Shown here piece by piece: positions 18,007 through 26,196 of a stretch of DNA of 64,000 nucleotides. Both the position numbers and the translations under genes were made by a program. The number at the start of each line of letters is the position of its first letter. Within the stretch, counting starts at the first letter, position 1. This DNA is from Streptococcus mitis (GTDB lineage: Bacteria; Bacillota; Bacilli; Lactobacillales; Streptococcaceae), in assembly GCF_001281025.1 (NCBI RefSeq), contig NZ_CP012646.1, positions 277,001 through 341,000 of the forward strand, given 5' to 3'. A model generated the notes under the pieces. That model was not told where the DNA came from. It ran no database searches and saw nothing but the letters and a program-made list of their open reading frames with translations.

Positions 18007-19333
18007 CTAGAAGTTCCTATCTAATAGTTCGCGGTATATTTGAGCTACTTTTTCCAGAGAATAGCGAGAGGCTGGATTTTTTTCATTTAAATAGATAAAA
18101 ATCAGGCTGTTCCATCTCTTCTATCTTTTGAATCAACTCTGATTTGGTTTTAAACAAATTGATGGCATTGCACTGGCTAGCATAGAAATCATGAGCGATA
18201 TCCACATCCGATAATAAGGCTAACAAACCTTGACTCAAGGCTTCAACACAGGCATTAGCAAATAACTCTGTATAACTTGCAGACAGATAGCATTGGTGCA
18301 GATGATAAGGCACCTCATCGACAATACCTTTAAAGTGAATGGTTGGCGGAAGATCATATTGATTCTGTAATTCTGCTAGACGTTCCTCTGAGCCACCATA
18401 AAAGGTAATCTGGGCCTTGGAGCCACGTTTGTAGAGTTCGATAAAGGCTTCAATGACAAGTTCAACGTTCTTGCCTTCTCCCATATGACCCACTAGGCAA
18501 TAGTCCAAAACAGGTCCGATTTTTCTTAGCTGACCTAATTTTTCTATAAACATTGGTGGTAAAAACTTGGTGTCATACCCTTGTTTCGCCAAGGTATCAG
18601 TCAACACTTCACTGGCGACTAGATATTTGTTTGCCTTGCGCAGATTGGCGAGGCGTAAGTCTCGCATGACATTTTCATGGACGACTTCATAGTAATTTTT
18701 GTCCGTGTTTTCCATGTAACGCCAGAGGCTGGGTTTGGGAACGATTTGTTGGTCACGGATGAAGAGGTCAGTTTGTTTTGCCCATCTGGCTAGGAATTTA
18801 ACCAACAAGTCCTCTTCAGAACGGATTTCTCCTCCTATGCGGTAGATATACTCTGGATAAAAGATGGTTACAGGAGAGGGGTCTTTGAAGGGATCGATAA
18901 AGCGTCCTTCCAGAGCCAATTCTCCATTTTCATGATACCAACGAAGTTCCTTTTCCTTGAAATCTTCAAACAAGAAGGGCCCCTTGGTATAGTAATATCT
19001 GCCCGAGCCATCTCCTAGGGTAACTGAGGCCACAAAACCGTCTTCATTGAGTTCAACCTGATCTCCATCTGCTAGCGTTAAACTTTCTGGTTTCACTGAT
19101 AAATCTGCATGGCCTATATCTGAAAAACTATGAGGGACGCAAATCAGTTATTTTTCTAAAAATCCTAACTTGATTAAATCTTTCTTCCAATCAGGTCGTA
19201 GCTGGGGACTTGACATGAGGTGGACGTAGTCTAAGCCTAGATGTCGTGCGATACGCGATCGATAGACTTGGGTACTCTCAAAACCATAGCGATGGATTTC
19301 CTTGACTGGATGAATGGTGACAATTCTCGACAT
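18007..19333 (-). pseudogene. second family 4 glycosyltransferase, broken by a nonsense codon and a frameshift
   Basis: Full-length paralogue of the 14839-16158 enzyme (MSRIVTIHPVKEIHRYGFES; ELFANACVEAL E-x7-E motif retained). It is interrupted twice. An in-frame TAA at 19148-19150 follows GFLEK; the same frame continues LICVPHSFSDIGHADLSVKP, matching the paralogue, so one base change explains it. Near 18083 an extra A in a short A run closes the frame early at YLFK, while the next frame continues NEKNPASRYSLEKVAQIYRE to a TAG at 18007. Two independent lesions argue for a true pseudogene. It is the first gene after the attenuator and lies 69 bases upstream of neuA. Confidence 0.8.
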
Positions 19334-19370
19334 GATGTAGACTCTTTCTCTCTTATTTTCTGCTTACAAA

Positions 19371-19458
19371 GGAAAAACCACCCTCACAAAAAGGCGAGGG
19401 TGGTTCATCCGTTACAATGCTCGGGGATTTCCTAGCAAGTTCCCCCTCAAAAGGACTT
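19371..19458 (-). ncRNA. riboswitch-like attenuator or small RNA upstream of the glycosylation cassette
   Basis: A strong promoter (19465-19493) would start an RNA of about 88 nt ending at a strong terminator (19376-19405: AACCACCCTCGC and GTGAGGGTGGTT arms, then TTTTT). Inside, GGGGA pairs with TCCCC, and TGCT in that loop can pair with AGCA just 3' of the stem, an H-type pseudoknot. GAGGG, overlapping the GGGGA arm, can instead pair with CCCTC of the terminator's 5' arm. These mutually exclusive pairings are how transcription attenuators work. It matches no riboswitch class I can recall; a stand-alone sRNA is the alternative. Confidence 0.5.
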
Positions 19459-19464
19459 TATGCT

Positions 19465-19493
19465 ATTCTATCACAAAGACCGACCATCTGCAA
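19465..19493 (-). promoter_or_regulatory. promoter of the attenuator RNA/glycosylation cassette
   Basis: TTGCAG, 17-base spacer, TAGAAT, with TGA making an extended -10 on the minus strand. Confidence 0.75.
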
Positions 19494-19610
19494 GATAGAC
19501 TGCCTTAGACAGGATAGCTTGGGGGAGTTTTCTTATTGTTTATAAATCGATTCTCTGAAATCATCTGTGCTACGTAGGTAGGCATTGTAGATTTTTTGTT
19601 TACAACTTTC

Positions 19611-19647
19611 AAGAAAATGGAGAAGGTAAACTAGCCTTCCCCATTTT
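19611..19647 (-). terminator. terminator of the CAP-domain choline-binding protein gene
   Basis: AAAATGGGGAAGG and CCTTCTCCATTTT arms with an 8-base loop on the minus strand, about 70 bases past the stop codon. The T tract is short (TTTTC). Confidence 0.7.
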
Positions 19648-19714
19648 AAGGTTATATCATTTTGCAACTTTGTTGTAAAAAGCTATTGAAACAGACTATT
19701 TGTTCATTAGTTGC

Positions 19715-20911
19715 CTAGTTTACCCATTCACCATTACCATTTACACGGTAACCATCTGGTGTTGTTGTGCTCACAGCCAAAGCTCCAGAATCGTAGGCAT
19801 AGTACCAGTGCGGTCCGACTTTAAACCAACCTGTCTTCATGATACCTGCTTCGTCAAGGTAATACCAAGTGCCATTTTCCTTGTACCAGCCTGTCTTCAT
19901 AGCTCCTGAGCCATCAAAGTAGAACCATCTATTTCCGTCTGTACCCCAGCCTGTAAACATAGCACCTGAGCTACTCAAGTAATACCAGCTACCATCTACT
20001 TTTACAAATCCAGTTTGCATGACACCTAGGTCATCCAAGTAGTACCATTTACCATCCGTTTTCACCCAGCCTGTCTTCAGATCACCAGACTCATAGAAAT
20101 ACCATTTTCCATTAGATTGCACCCAACCAGATTGGTCTGAACTAGAAGTTCTAAATTCTTTCAGCGCTTTTTCTACAACGACTGCTTTACTTTTAACTGT
20201 TGAAAGGTTTGAGGAGGTCACTTCTGTATACTGAATAGCAGGACCATATCCACCAGCCAATTCCTCTGAAGAAGCATCATCACCTAAAGCTAGAGAAATC
20301 GTTGCTACTTTCTGAGAACTAGCTGCATTTTTAAAAGCAGCGAGCCCCACATAGGTAAATTTAGAATTGATCAAAGCCTCATAATAACCTGTAAATTCTT
20401 TAGATGTTTCACCCTTCTTTTTCGCTACATAATTCGCCTTCTCAGCATGCCAGTTTTCAATTGCTTTTAGAAAACCTTCATAGTTCACATCTAAAGCTTC
20501 TCCTCTTATACTATTACTAGATGGAAAAGCAGTCCAGATTTCTTTCGTAGAAAGACGCTCAGGTTTCAGAGTTACTGACACCTCAGTAGCTCGTACAAAA
20601 GCAGTTTTCTCAAGATCAGTAGACCATTTGATAGGGACATACTTATCTACCAAACCTTCATCAGCTGCTTCCTTACGAATCTTATTAATCGCATACAAAA
20701 TAGTTTGTTTATTTGGGGTTAAAAATTCTCCCTTAATCCCAACCAAAACATTGCCACTAGAAGGATTTAGCACTTCTGAGCTCAAGACATTTTCATTTCT
20801 ACCATCTGCAGATTGTGTTGCCACAAGTCTGTCGTTGGCAAAAACATCATTTGTCAAAACTGCTCCAGCTAAAGTCAAAGCCAAGGCGCTAGCAAATACA
20901 ATTTTCTTCAT
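19715..20911 (-). CDS. choline-binding protein with a CAP (SCP/PR1) domain
   Basis: 398 residues, secreted. Signal peptide MKKIVFASALALTLAGAVLT, cleaved near VFAND. Residues about 60-240 look like a CAP domain (TILYAINKIRKEAADEGL, ALDVNYEGFLKAIENWHAEKAN, SKFTYVGLAAFKN, VATISLALG). Six C-terminal choline-binding repeats follow (GWVQSNGKWYFYESGDLKT and relatives, about 265-385), anchoring the protein to phosphocholine on teichoic acids. The role of bacterial CAP domains is poorly known. The locus position corresponds to cbpI in TIGR4 by my memory of gene order, but the CAP domain makes this a larger protein. Confidence 0.82.
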   Translation of the reverse strand: MKKIVFASALALTLAGAVLTNDVFANDRLVATQSADGRNENVLSSEVLNPSSGNVLVGIKGEFLTPNKQTILYAINKIRKEAADEGLVDKYVPIKWSTDLEKTAFVRATEVSVTLKPERLSTKEIWTAFPSSNSIRGEALDVNYEGFLKAIENWHAEKANYVAKKKGETSKEFTGYYEALINSKFTYVGLAAFKNAASSQKVATISLALGDDASSEELAGGYGPAIQYTEVTSSNLSTVKSKAVVVEKALKEFRTSSSDQSGWVQSNGKWYFYESGDLKTGWVKTDGKWYYLDDLGVMQTGFVKVDGSWYYLSSSGAMFTGWGTDGNRWFYFDGSGAMKTGWYKENGTWYYLDEAGIMKTGWFKVGPHWYYAYDSGALAVSTTTPDGYRVNGNGEWVN

Positions 20912-21046
20912 TTTTTCTCCTTTTATCCTTTAGATAGGACAGGTATTTTCAATATTAAATTATATCATATTTTCCTATTCTTTACCCATTTCTACTAATG
21001 TTATAAGGTAAATACTATTCCCCAAAAAGTAGAAATTCCTATCCTT

Positions 21047-22084
21047 TTATTTCACAACAAGCTCATAACGTGTCTTGCTTGTAAAGGTTTGACCGGCTTT
21101 GAGAATGACTTGGTCTTTGAGGTCACTGTGAATGGCATCTGGTAAAGCTTGCGCTTCAAGGGCAATCCCATTGTGCTGTACCATTGGCCGACCTCCTATG
21201 ATGACACTTTCATCCACAAAGTTTGCTGTGTAGACTACAAAGCAAGGAGCCTCTGTCTTGAAGAGCAGGAAGCGACCTGAGTTTTGGTCATAAAGAAAAC
21301 CAGCATTGTCATGACCTGCAGGAAGGGCAAATGGGTGGTCCAAACCAGACACCAGCTGGATTTGCTCATCTTCTTCTGCAAAGATATCCTTCAACAAAGC
21401 TCCATTGTAGATGTGTTTAACCACATCACGAGTAGCATCTGGAGTTTTGACAGGAACACCGTCGGGAGCGATTGGATAAATGCCCTCTGTGTTTAGTTGG
21501 AAGACATGACGGTCAATCGTCTGCGTGAAATCACCAGACAAGTTGAAGTAGCTGTGATTAGTTGGATTGACCAGCGTATCCTGATCGGTCGTTACCTTGT
21601 AGCTGATTTCATAGGCACCAGTTTCTTCTAAGTGGTAACTGATCCAAATCTTGAGATTTCCAGGAAATCCTCCTGTCTCATCTGTACGCTCTGTGTAGAG
21701 GGTCAAGCCATGATCGCTCACCTCAACTAGTTCAAACAAGCTCGAATCCCAACCTGTTGAACCACTGTGGTTACAGTTGCTAGCATTGTTGACTTCAAGG
21801 TCATAGGTCTTGCCATTAAGCTCAAATGTCGCACCAGCAATACGACCTGCAACAGGGCCTACGCTAGCTCCATGCTTGGGACTATTTCCCACATAGCTTT
21901 CAAAATCATCAAATCCCAAGATAATATTTGCAAAATTTCCAGCCTTATCAGGTGTGACGTAGCGCAAGATGGTCGCACCATAAGTCATGACCTCAAGTTG
22001 GTAGCCACCGTTCGTCTCAAATCGATAGGCCAAAGCATCTTGTCCCTCAACATTTCCAAACACACGCTCTGTGTATGCTTTCAT
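21047..22084 (-). CDS. galM: aldose 1-epimerase (galactose mutarotase)
   Basis: Interconverts alpha and beta galactose, feeding the Leloir pathway; 345 residues, normal length. Motifs: GPVAGRIAGA, the catalytic-His segment NPTNHSYFNLSG, and GIALEAQALPDA with the catalytic Glu near the C-terminus. It is downstream of the bgaC-agaS operon but separated from it by a RUP and a hairpin (22119-22152), so it may be transcribed separately. BgaC releases galactose that this enzyme could process. Confidence 0.95.
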   Translation of the reverse strand: MKAYTERVFGNVEGQDALAYRFETNGGYQLEVMTYGATILRYVTPDKAGNFANIILGFDDFESYVGNSPKHGASVGPVAGRIAGATFELNGKTYDLEVNNASNCNHSGSTGWDSSLFELVEVSDHGLTLYTERTDETGGFPGNLKIWISYHLEETGAYEISYKVTTDQDTLVNPTNHSYFNLSGDFTQTIDRHVFQLNTEGIYPIAPDGVPVKTPDATRDVVKHIYNGALLKDIFAEEDEQIQLVSGLDHPFALPAGHDNAGFLYDQNSGRFLLFKTEAPCFVVYTANFVDESVIIGGRPMVQHNGIALEAQALPDAIHSDLKDQVILKAGQTFTSKTRYELVVK

Positions 22085-22118
22085 TCTGTTCTCCTTTTAC
22101 TATTTCTCTCAAGCAAAC

Positions 22119-22152
22119 AAACCATAGAAAGCGCCTTGACAATCTATGGTTT
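22119..22152 (-). terminator. hairpin between agaS and galM, possible terminator
   Basis: AAACCATAGA and TCTATGGTTT, perfect 10-bp stem with a 14-base loop and a weak T tail on the minus strand. Confidence 0.5.
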
Positions 22153-22202
22153 ATCTGATGATTTACAAATCCTCTTGTCAAGAATTCATAAACACTGTCT
22201 TA

Positions 22203-22305
22203 TACTCAATGAAAATCAAAGAGCAAACTAGGAAGCTAGCCGCAGGCTGTACTTGAGTACGGCAAGGCGAAGCTGACGTGGTTTGAATTTGATTTTCGAA
22301 GAGTA
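22203..22305. repeat. RUP element, short form, abutting the agaS stop codon
   Basis: TACTCAATGAAAATCAAAGA at one end and GATTTTCGAAGAGTA at the other, 103 bp, close to the standard 107-bp RUP. Its last base directly precedes the TAA stop codon of agaS (22306-22308 on the minus strand). Confidence 0.88.
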
Positions 22306-23472
22306 TTACTTTTGATATTCGTGGATGATAACACCTTGTACCACACGGTTTACTGTACCTGTAGGAGACGGTGTATCTGGTTTGTTTTCCACTTTAAGCG
22401 AAGTCAATAGGGCAAAGAGTTGGGCATAAACGATGTAAGGGAAGACACGGTAAATATCATTCAAGACACCGCCACAACCAAGGGCCACTTCTTTGACATT
22501 TTCAAGACCAAAGGCTTGATCACTCAAAAGCACGATACGACGAGCAATCTGGTCACCAGCAACTTCACGAACCAAGTCCAAGTCGTACTTACGAGTGTAG
22601 TCTGTCGTTGTACCAAAGACCAAAACAACTGTATCTTCGTTGATAAGAGATTTTGGACCGTGACGGAAGCCAACTGGGCTTTCATACATGGTCGCAACCT
22701 GACCAGCTGTTAATTCCAAAATCTTGAGCTGAGCTTCATGAGCAAGTCCGAAGAAAGGACCAGCACCAAGGTAGATGACACGGTTAAAGTCTAGGTCAAC
22801 AAGCTCTTTGACATCTTCTGCCTTGTCTAGAACTTTACGGGCAAGACTAGATACAACTTCAAAACGTTCAGCTTTCACAGCAAATTCTGTAGGATCAAAG
22901 ACCAAGAGAGCTGTTAGCATCATAGAGGTAAAGCTAGAAGTCATGGCAAATCCAGCGTCATTAGAAGCAGCTGGTTGCAAGAGCAAGAGATTACGGTCAT
23001 CGCCGTGGGCTTGAAGAGCCAATTTACCGTCCGCTGCACAAGTAATCGTCACTTGGTAAAGCTCATCCACCAAGGCTTTGGCCAAATCAACAGTCGCCAC
23101 ACTTTCAGGCGAATTTCCACTACGAGCAAAAGATACAAGGACAGTCGCCACATCTTTTTTCAAATAAGTTTCTGGATTGGCAACGATATCTGTTGTTGCA
23201 ATAGCATTGAAATTCCATTTGCGTTCGTCATAGACTTCCTTAAAGTAAGGTACCAAGGTATCTCCCACATAAGCAGAAGTCCCAGCACCTGTCAAGATAA
23301 CCTTGATATAATCATGTTTATCAGCAATCCCTTGCAGGAAAGCTGCAATTTTTTCACGTTGTGCTTGATAAGATTCAAAAGCTTCTTTCCATACATCAGG
23401 TTGTTGGTAGATTTCACGCGTAGTGATTTCTGCACCCAATTCGAGCAAGTCTTCTTTTGTATAATGTAGCAT
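22306..23472 (-). CDS. agaS: SIS-domain sugar isomerase/deaminase (AgaS family)
   Basis: 388 residues with two SIS domains: VILTGAGTSAYVGDTLVPYF and VSFARSGNSPESVAT in the first, VIYLGAGPFFGLAHEAQLKI and ESPVGFRHGPKSL in the second. AgaS converts galactosamine-6-phosphate type amino sugars to ketose phosphates with release of ammonia; the exact substrate here is inferred from the family. It is last in the bgaC-PTS operon, which suggests that the PTS imports a hexosamine-containing sugar liberated by BgaC. Confidence 0.9.
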   Translation of the reverse strand: MLHYTKEDLLELGAEITTREIYQQPDVWKEAFESYQAQREKIAAFLQGIADKHDYIKVILTGAGTSAYVGDTLVPYFKEVYDERKWNFNAIATTDIVANPETYLKKDVATVLVSFARSGNSPESVATVDLAKALVDELYQVTITCAADGKLALQAHGDDRNLLLLQPAASNDAGFAMTSSFTSMMLTALLVFDPTEFAVKAERFEVVSSLARKVLDKAEDVKELVDLDFNRVIYLGAGPFFGLAHEAQLKILELTAGQVATMYESPVGFRHGPKSLINEDTVVLVFGTTTDYTRKYDLDLVREVAGDQIARRIVLLSDQAFGLENVKEVALGCGGVLNDIYRVFPYIVYAQLFALLTSLKVENKPDTPSPTGTVNRVVQGVIIHEYQK

Positions 23473-23496
23473 TGATTCCCTCTTTTTCTATTAAAT

Positions 23497-23525
23497 ATGG
23501 GAATGGGAGTAAGCCCCATTCCCAT
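23497..23525 (-). other. perfect intercistronic hairpin between the IIA gene and agaS
   Basis: ATGGGAATGGG and CCCATTCCCAT, 11-bp perfect stem with a 7-base loop and no T run. It may act as an mRNA-processing or stability element within the operon. Confidence 0.6.
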
Positions 23526-23571
23526 GTATATTCTATATAAAATGCTCTAACGATTTTCACGTTGTCACATC

Positions 23572-23976
23572 TTATTCATCTTCGTCATCATCAAAGCCAG
23601 CTAATAAGTCGTTGACTTTCACAATGCTTTCTGCAGCACGGCTCTTGTAGTCCGCATCTGCGCCTGTAAGGCTCGCATTGATAAATTCAATCACCATTGG
23701 AAGATTCATCCCTGCGTAGAGTTCAATGTCGCGACCTTCCATGATCAAACGGCTTACCACGTTACATGGTGTACCACCGAGAAGGTCCGCAAAGACTAGG
23801 AAATCATCCAATCCTTCAATAGCAGCTTCAAATTTAGCAGTAAAGTCTTCTGGGCCATCTTCTGGAAGAAGAGCTACTGTATAAATATTGTCTTGTGGAC
23901 CCATAATCATTTCTGTGCTACCTTTAAGTTCTTCACAGAAGCGACCATGGCTCACCAAAATTAATGATTTAGCCAT
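23572..23976 (-). CDS. PTS mannose-family EIIA component
   Basis: Cytoplasmic phosphocarrier of 134 residues. Accepts phosphate from HPr on His10 (LILVSHGRF) and passes it to EIIB. DDFLVFADLLGGTPCNV is the conserved domain-interface segment of the man family. The acidic tail FDDDEDE is unusual but short. It sits 3 bases after the IID stop codon, in the order IIB-IIC-IID-IIA. Confidence 0.93.
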   Translation of the reverse strand: MAKSLILVSHGRFCEELKGSTEMIMGPQDNIYTVALLPEDGPEDFTAKFEAAIEGLDDFLVFADLLGGTPCNVVSRLIMEGRDIELYAGMNLPMVIEFINASLTGADADYKSRAAESIVKVNDLLAGFDDDEDE

Positions 23977-23979
23977 AGA

Positions 23980-24801
23980 TTATGCGCCCATTCCAAGCAA
24001 GAATTTACCGATGAATGAAAGACCTACTGCAAGAGCGATAATGATACCGATAGCTTTAGTAGAAGTCATACCTTTCTTACCAAGCAACCAGAAGATAAAG
24101 GCAGTAAAGATTGCTGGAAGCAAGCGTGGGAAGATTGAGTTCAAGATATCTTGGAAGTCAATCATTTTTTCACCAATTGGCAATTTATAAGAAACTTCAA
24201 AGTTGATCATTGTTGCTACAAGAGCACCCATCATGAAGACACCAAGTACAGATGCAGCGTCAATCAAAGCTGTCAAAGTACTTTGCATGTTGTTGATAAG
24301 GTTAACCCCTTCTTTGTAAGCAAATTCCAATTGTTTCCAACGGAAGATGTCATAAGCTACTGCAACTGCAATCCAAAGGAAGATACCCCAAGGTTGGCCA
24401 GCGATAGCCATAGTTGCTGCGACTGACCCCATGATAGCAGGTACAAGTGAACCAAAGATTGTATCTCCAAGAGGAGCGAATGGTCCCATCAAACCTGTCT
24501 TGATACCGTTAACGGCGTCTTTTGCACCCACACCATCTTTTTCTTCCATGGCAAGGTCAAAACCAGCGATAATAGTGTGGAAGAATGGTGAAGTATTGAA
24601 GAATTGAGTATGAACTTTCATCATTTCTTTCAATTCAGGAGTGCCATCCCCATACATTTTACGCAACTGAGGCAGGATCATGTAAAGGTAACCAGAAGCT
24701 TGCATACGTTCATAGTTCCAACCCAATTGGAAAGTAAACAAGCTACGTTTGTTGATTTGATTAAAATCTTCTTTTGTAAGTTTGTAATTAGAATTCGTCA
24801 T
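23980..24801 (-). CDS. PTS mannose-family EIID component
   Basis: Membrane subunit of the sugar permease, 273 residues from the ATG at 24801; a GTG start 15 bases upstream is less likely. Family features: FQLGWNYERMQASGYLYMILP, NTSPFFHTIIAGFDLAMEE, GLMGPFAPLGDTIFGSLVPAI, and C-terminal membrane helices. It overlaps the end of the IIC gene by 14 bases, implying coupled translation. Confidence 0.93.
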   Translation of the reverse strand: MTNSNYKLTKEDFNQINKRSLFTFQLGWNYERMQASGYLYMILPQLRKMYGDGTPELKEMMKVHTQFFNTSPFFHTIIAGFDLAMEEKDGVGAKDAVNGIKTGLMGPFAPLGDTIFGSLVPAIMGSVAATMAIAGQPWGIFLWIAVAVAYDIFRWKQLEFAYKEGVNLINNMQSTLTALIDAASVLGVFMMGALVATMINFEVSYKLPIGEKMIDFQDILNSIFPRLLPAIFTAFIFWLLGKKGMTSTKAIGIIIALAVGLSFIGKFLLGMGA

Positions 24802-25693
24802 CTTCGATTTCCCCACTTTCTGATGGTGTAGAAGGTGCTGCTACAGCTACTTTTTGGCTATTTTTGAAGTGAAGCACTGCTAAGAAGATACCTACGATAG
24901 AGATACCAATCATAGACAATCCTTTGAAGTTGTTCACGAAACCAATTTTTTCAGCAACATCTTTAGGTAGAGTACCGATAATACCTGCAACAGCGCCACC
25001 AAGACCTGTTACATATGAGTAAAGAACAGTCAACATAGCTGTCAAACCAAATCCCATAGCAAGGTAGTGAAGGTTACGTTTAACTGGAAGGTAACGAAGC
25101 AAGATTGCAAATCCAAGACCTGGAAGCATACGTCCTGCAAGTGTCAAGCCATCTGCAACCCATTTGTAGGCTTCAACGAAGTCTACCACTGATTGTACGA
25201 AGGCACCACCAAAAGCAAGGGCAAAGAAGACTGGAAGGGCACGAGATAGAGCCCAAGGAATCGCACCAAGCAAGTAGTTGCGTTCAATACCTTTATAGTC
25301 AAAGCGTTCGATTGCAGCATCCACACGGTGAGCGAAGAAAGTAGTTGTCATACGTCCAAGAACGTCGAAGTAAGTCAAGAGAGCTGCTACTGGCACAGCG
25401 ATTGTTGTAATCGCCAGTGATGCATCAATTCCTTGTGAAACAGAGAAGGCTGTCGCAAGAACCGCACCAGAAGTTGCGTCGATACGAGAAGCACCACCGA
25501 AGGTACCAACCCCAAGAACGAACAGTTGCAAGTTACCACCGATAAGCAGACCAGTAGTCACATCTCCCATAATTAAACCAGTAATGAAACCAGCAAATAC
25601 AGGGGAACCTGCAGATGAAACGATCGTCAACTCATCACAGATTTGATAAGCTGAGTACAAAGTGAGAAGTAAAATTTGCCACCATTGTATCAT
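24788..25693 (-). CDS. PTS mannose-family EIIC component
   Basis: Sugar-translocating membrane subunit, 301 residues with several hydrophobic helices. IIC family signature near the N-terminus: SAGSPVFAGFITGLIMGD and LFVLGVGTFGGASRID. It works with IIB, IID and IIA of the same operon, which in pneumococcus accompanies BgaC. Confidence 0.93.
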   Translation of the reverse strand: MIQWWQILLLTLYSAYQICDELTIVSSAGSPVFAGFITGLIMGDVTTGLLIGGNLQLFVLGVGTFGGASRIDATSGAVLATAFSVSQGIDASLAITTIAVPVAALLTYFDVLGRMTTTFFAHRVDAAIERFDYKGIERNYLLGAIPWALSRALPVFFALAFGGAFVQSVVDFVEAYKWVADGLTLAGRMLPGLGFAILLRYLPVKRNLHYLAMGFGLTAMLTVLYSYVTGLGGAVAGIIGTLPKDVAEKIGFVNNFKGLSMIGISIVGIFLAVLHFKNSQKVAVAAPSTPSESGEIEDDEF

Positions 25694-25719
25694 AACAATG
25701 ACCTCCTAAAAATTTTTTC

Positions 25720-26196
25720 CTATTTTAATAAGCTCAAAAAGTCTGAAATTGGATCATTTGGAACCATTTGAGCAGTAAGTTTAACACCTTTTTCTGCCAG
25801 TTTATGGAAATCTTCCACATCCTTGTCCACTACGTTGATAGAACGTGTGATGGGGCGAGTTTCTGGTGTTTGAGACATATTCCCAACATTAAGGGTTTCA
25901 AGTGGTACACCTGCTTCTACCAAACCAAGGAAGCGGTCTGGTTTACGAGCCACGATAAAGAGACGTTGGCTATCATATTTACCAGCAAGAATATTGGCTG
26001 CCGCTTTTTCAATTGGCAAAATACTCAATTTCACACCTGGTGGTGTCGCGAGTTTCAAACCACTCTTTTCAACGTCGTTGTTGACAACTTCGTCATCTAC
26101 AACCATAATACGTGAAACATTTAGTTTTCCAGCCCAAAGATTGGCTACTTGTCCGTGGATCAAACGTCCATCGATACGGCATCCTACAATTGTCAT
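25720..26196 (-). CDS. PTS mannose-family EIIB component
   Basis: 158 residues, cytoplasmic. The phosphorylated histidine is His14 in RIDGRLIHGQVANLW, the hallmark of man-family IIB proteins. Other matches are RIMVVDDEVVNND and LNVGNMSQTPETR. Its ATG overlaps the TGA of bgaC by 4 bases. Confidence 0.94.
   Translation of the reverse strand: MTIVGCRIDGRLIHGQVANLWAGKLNVSRIMVVDDEVVNNDVEKSGLKLATPPGVKLSILPIEKAAANILAGKYDSQRLFIVARKPDRFLGLVEAGVPLETLNVGNMSQTPETRPITRSINVVDKDVEDFHKLAEKGVKLTAQMVPNDPISDFLSLLK

Noticed and set aside
19376..19405. T-box leader for an aminoacyl-tRNA related gene
   Set aside because: The GGGTGG string lies in the terminator arm and lacks the ACC that follows in a T-box; no specifier loop or AGTA-I element is visible and the downstream gene is a glycosyltransferase.
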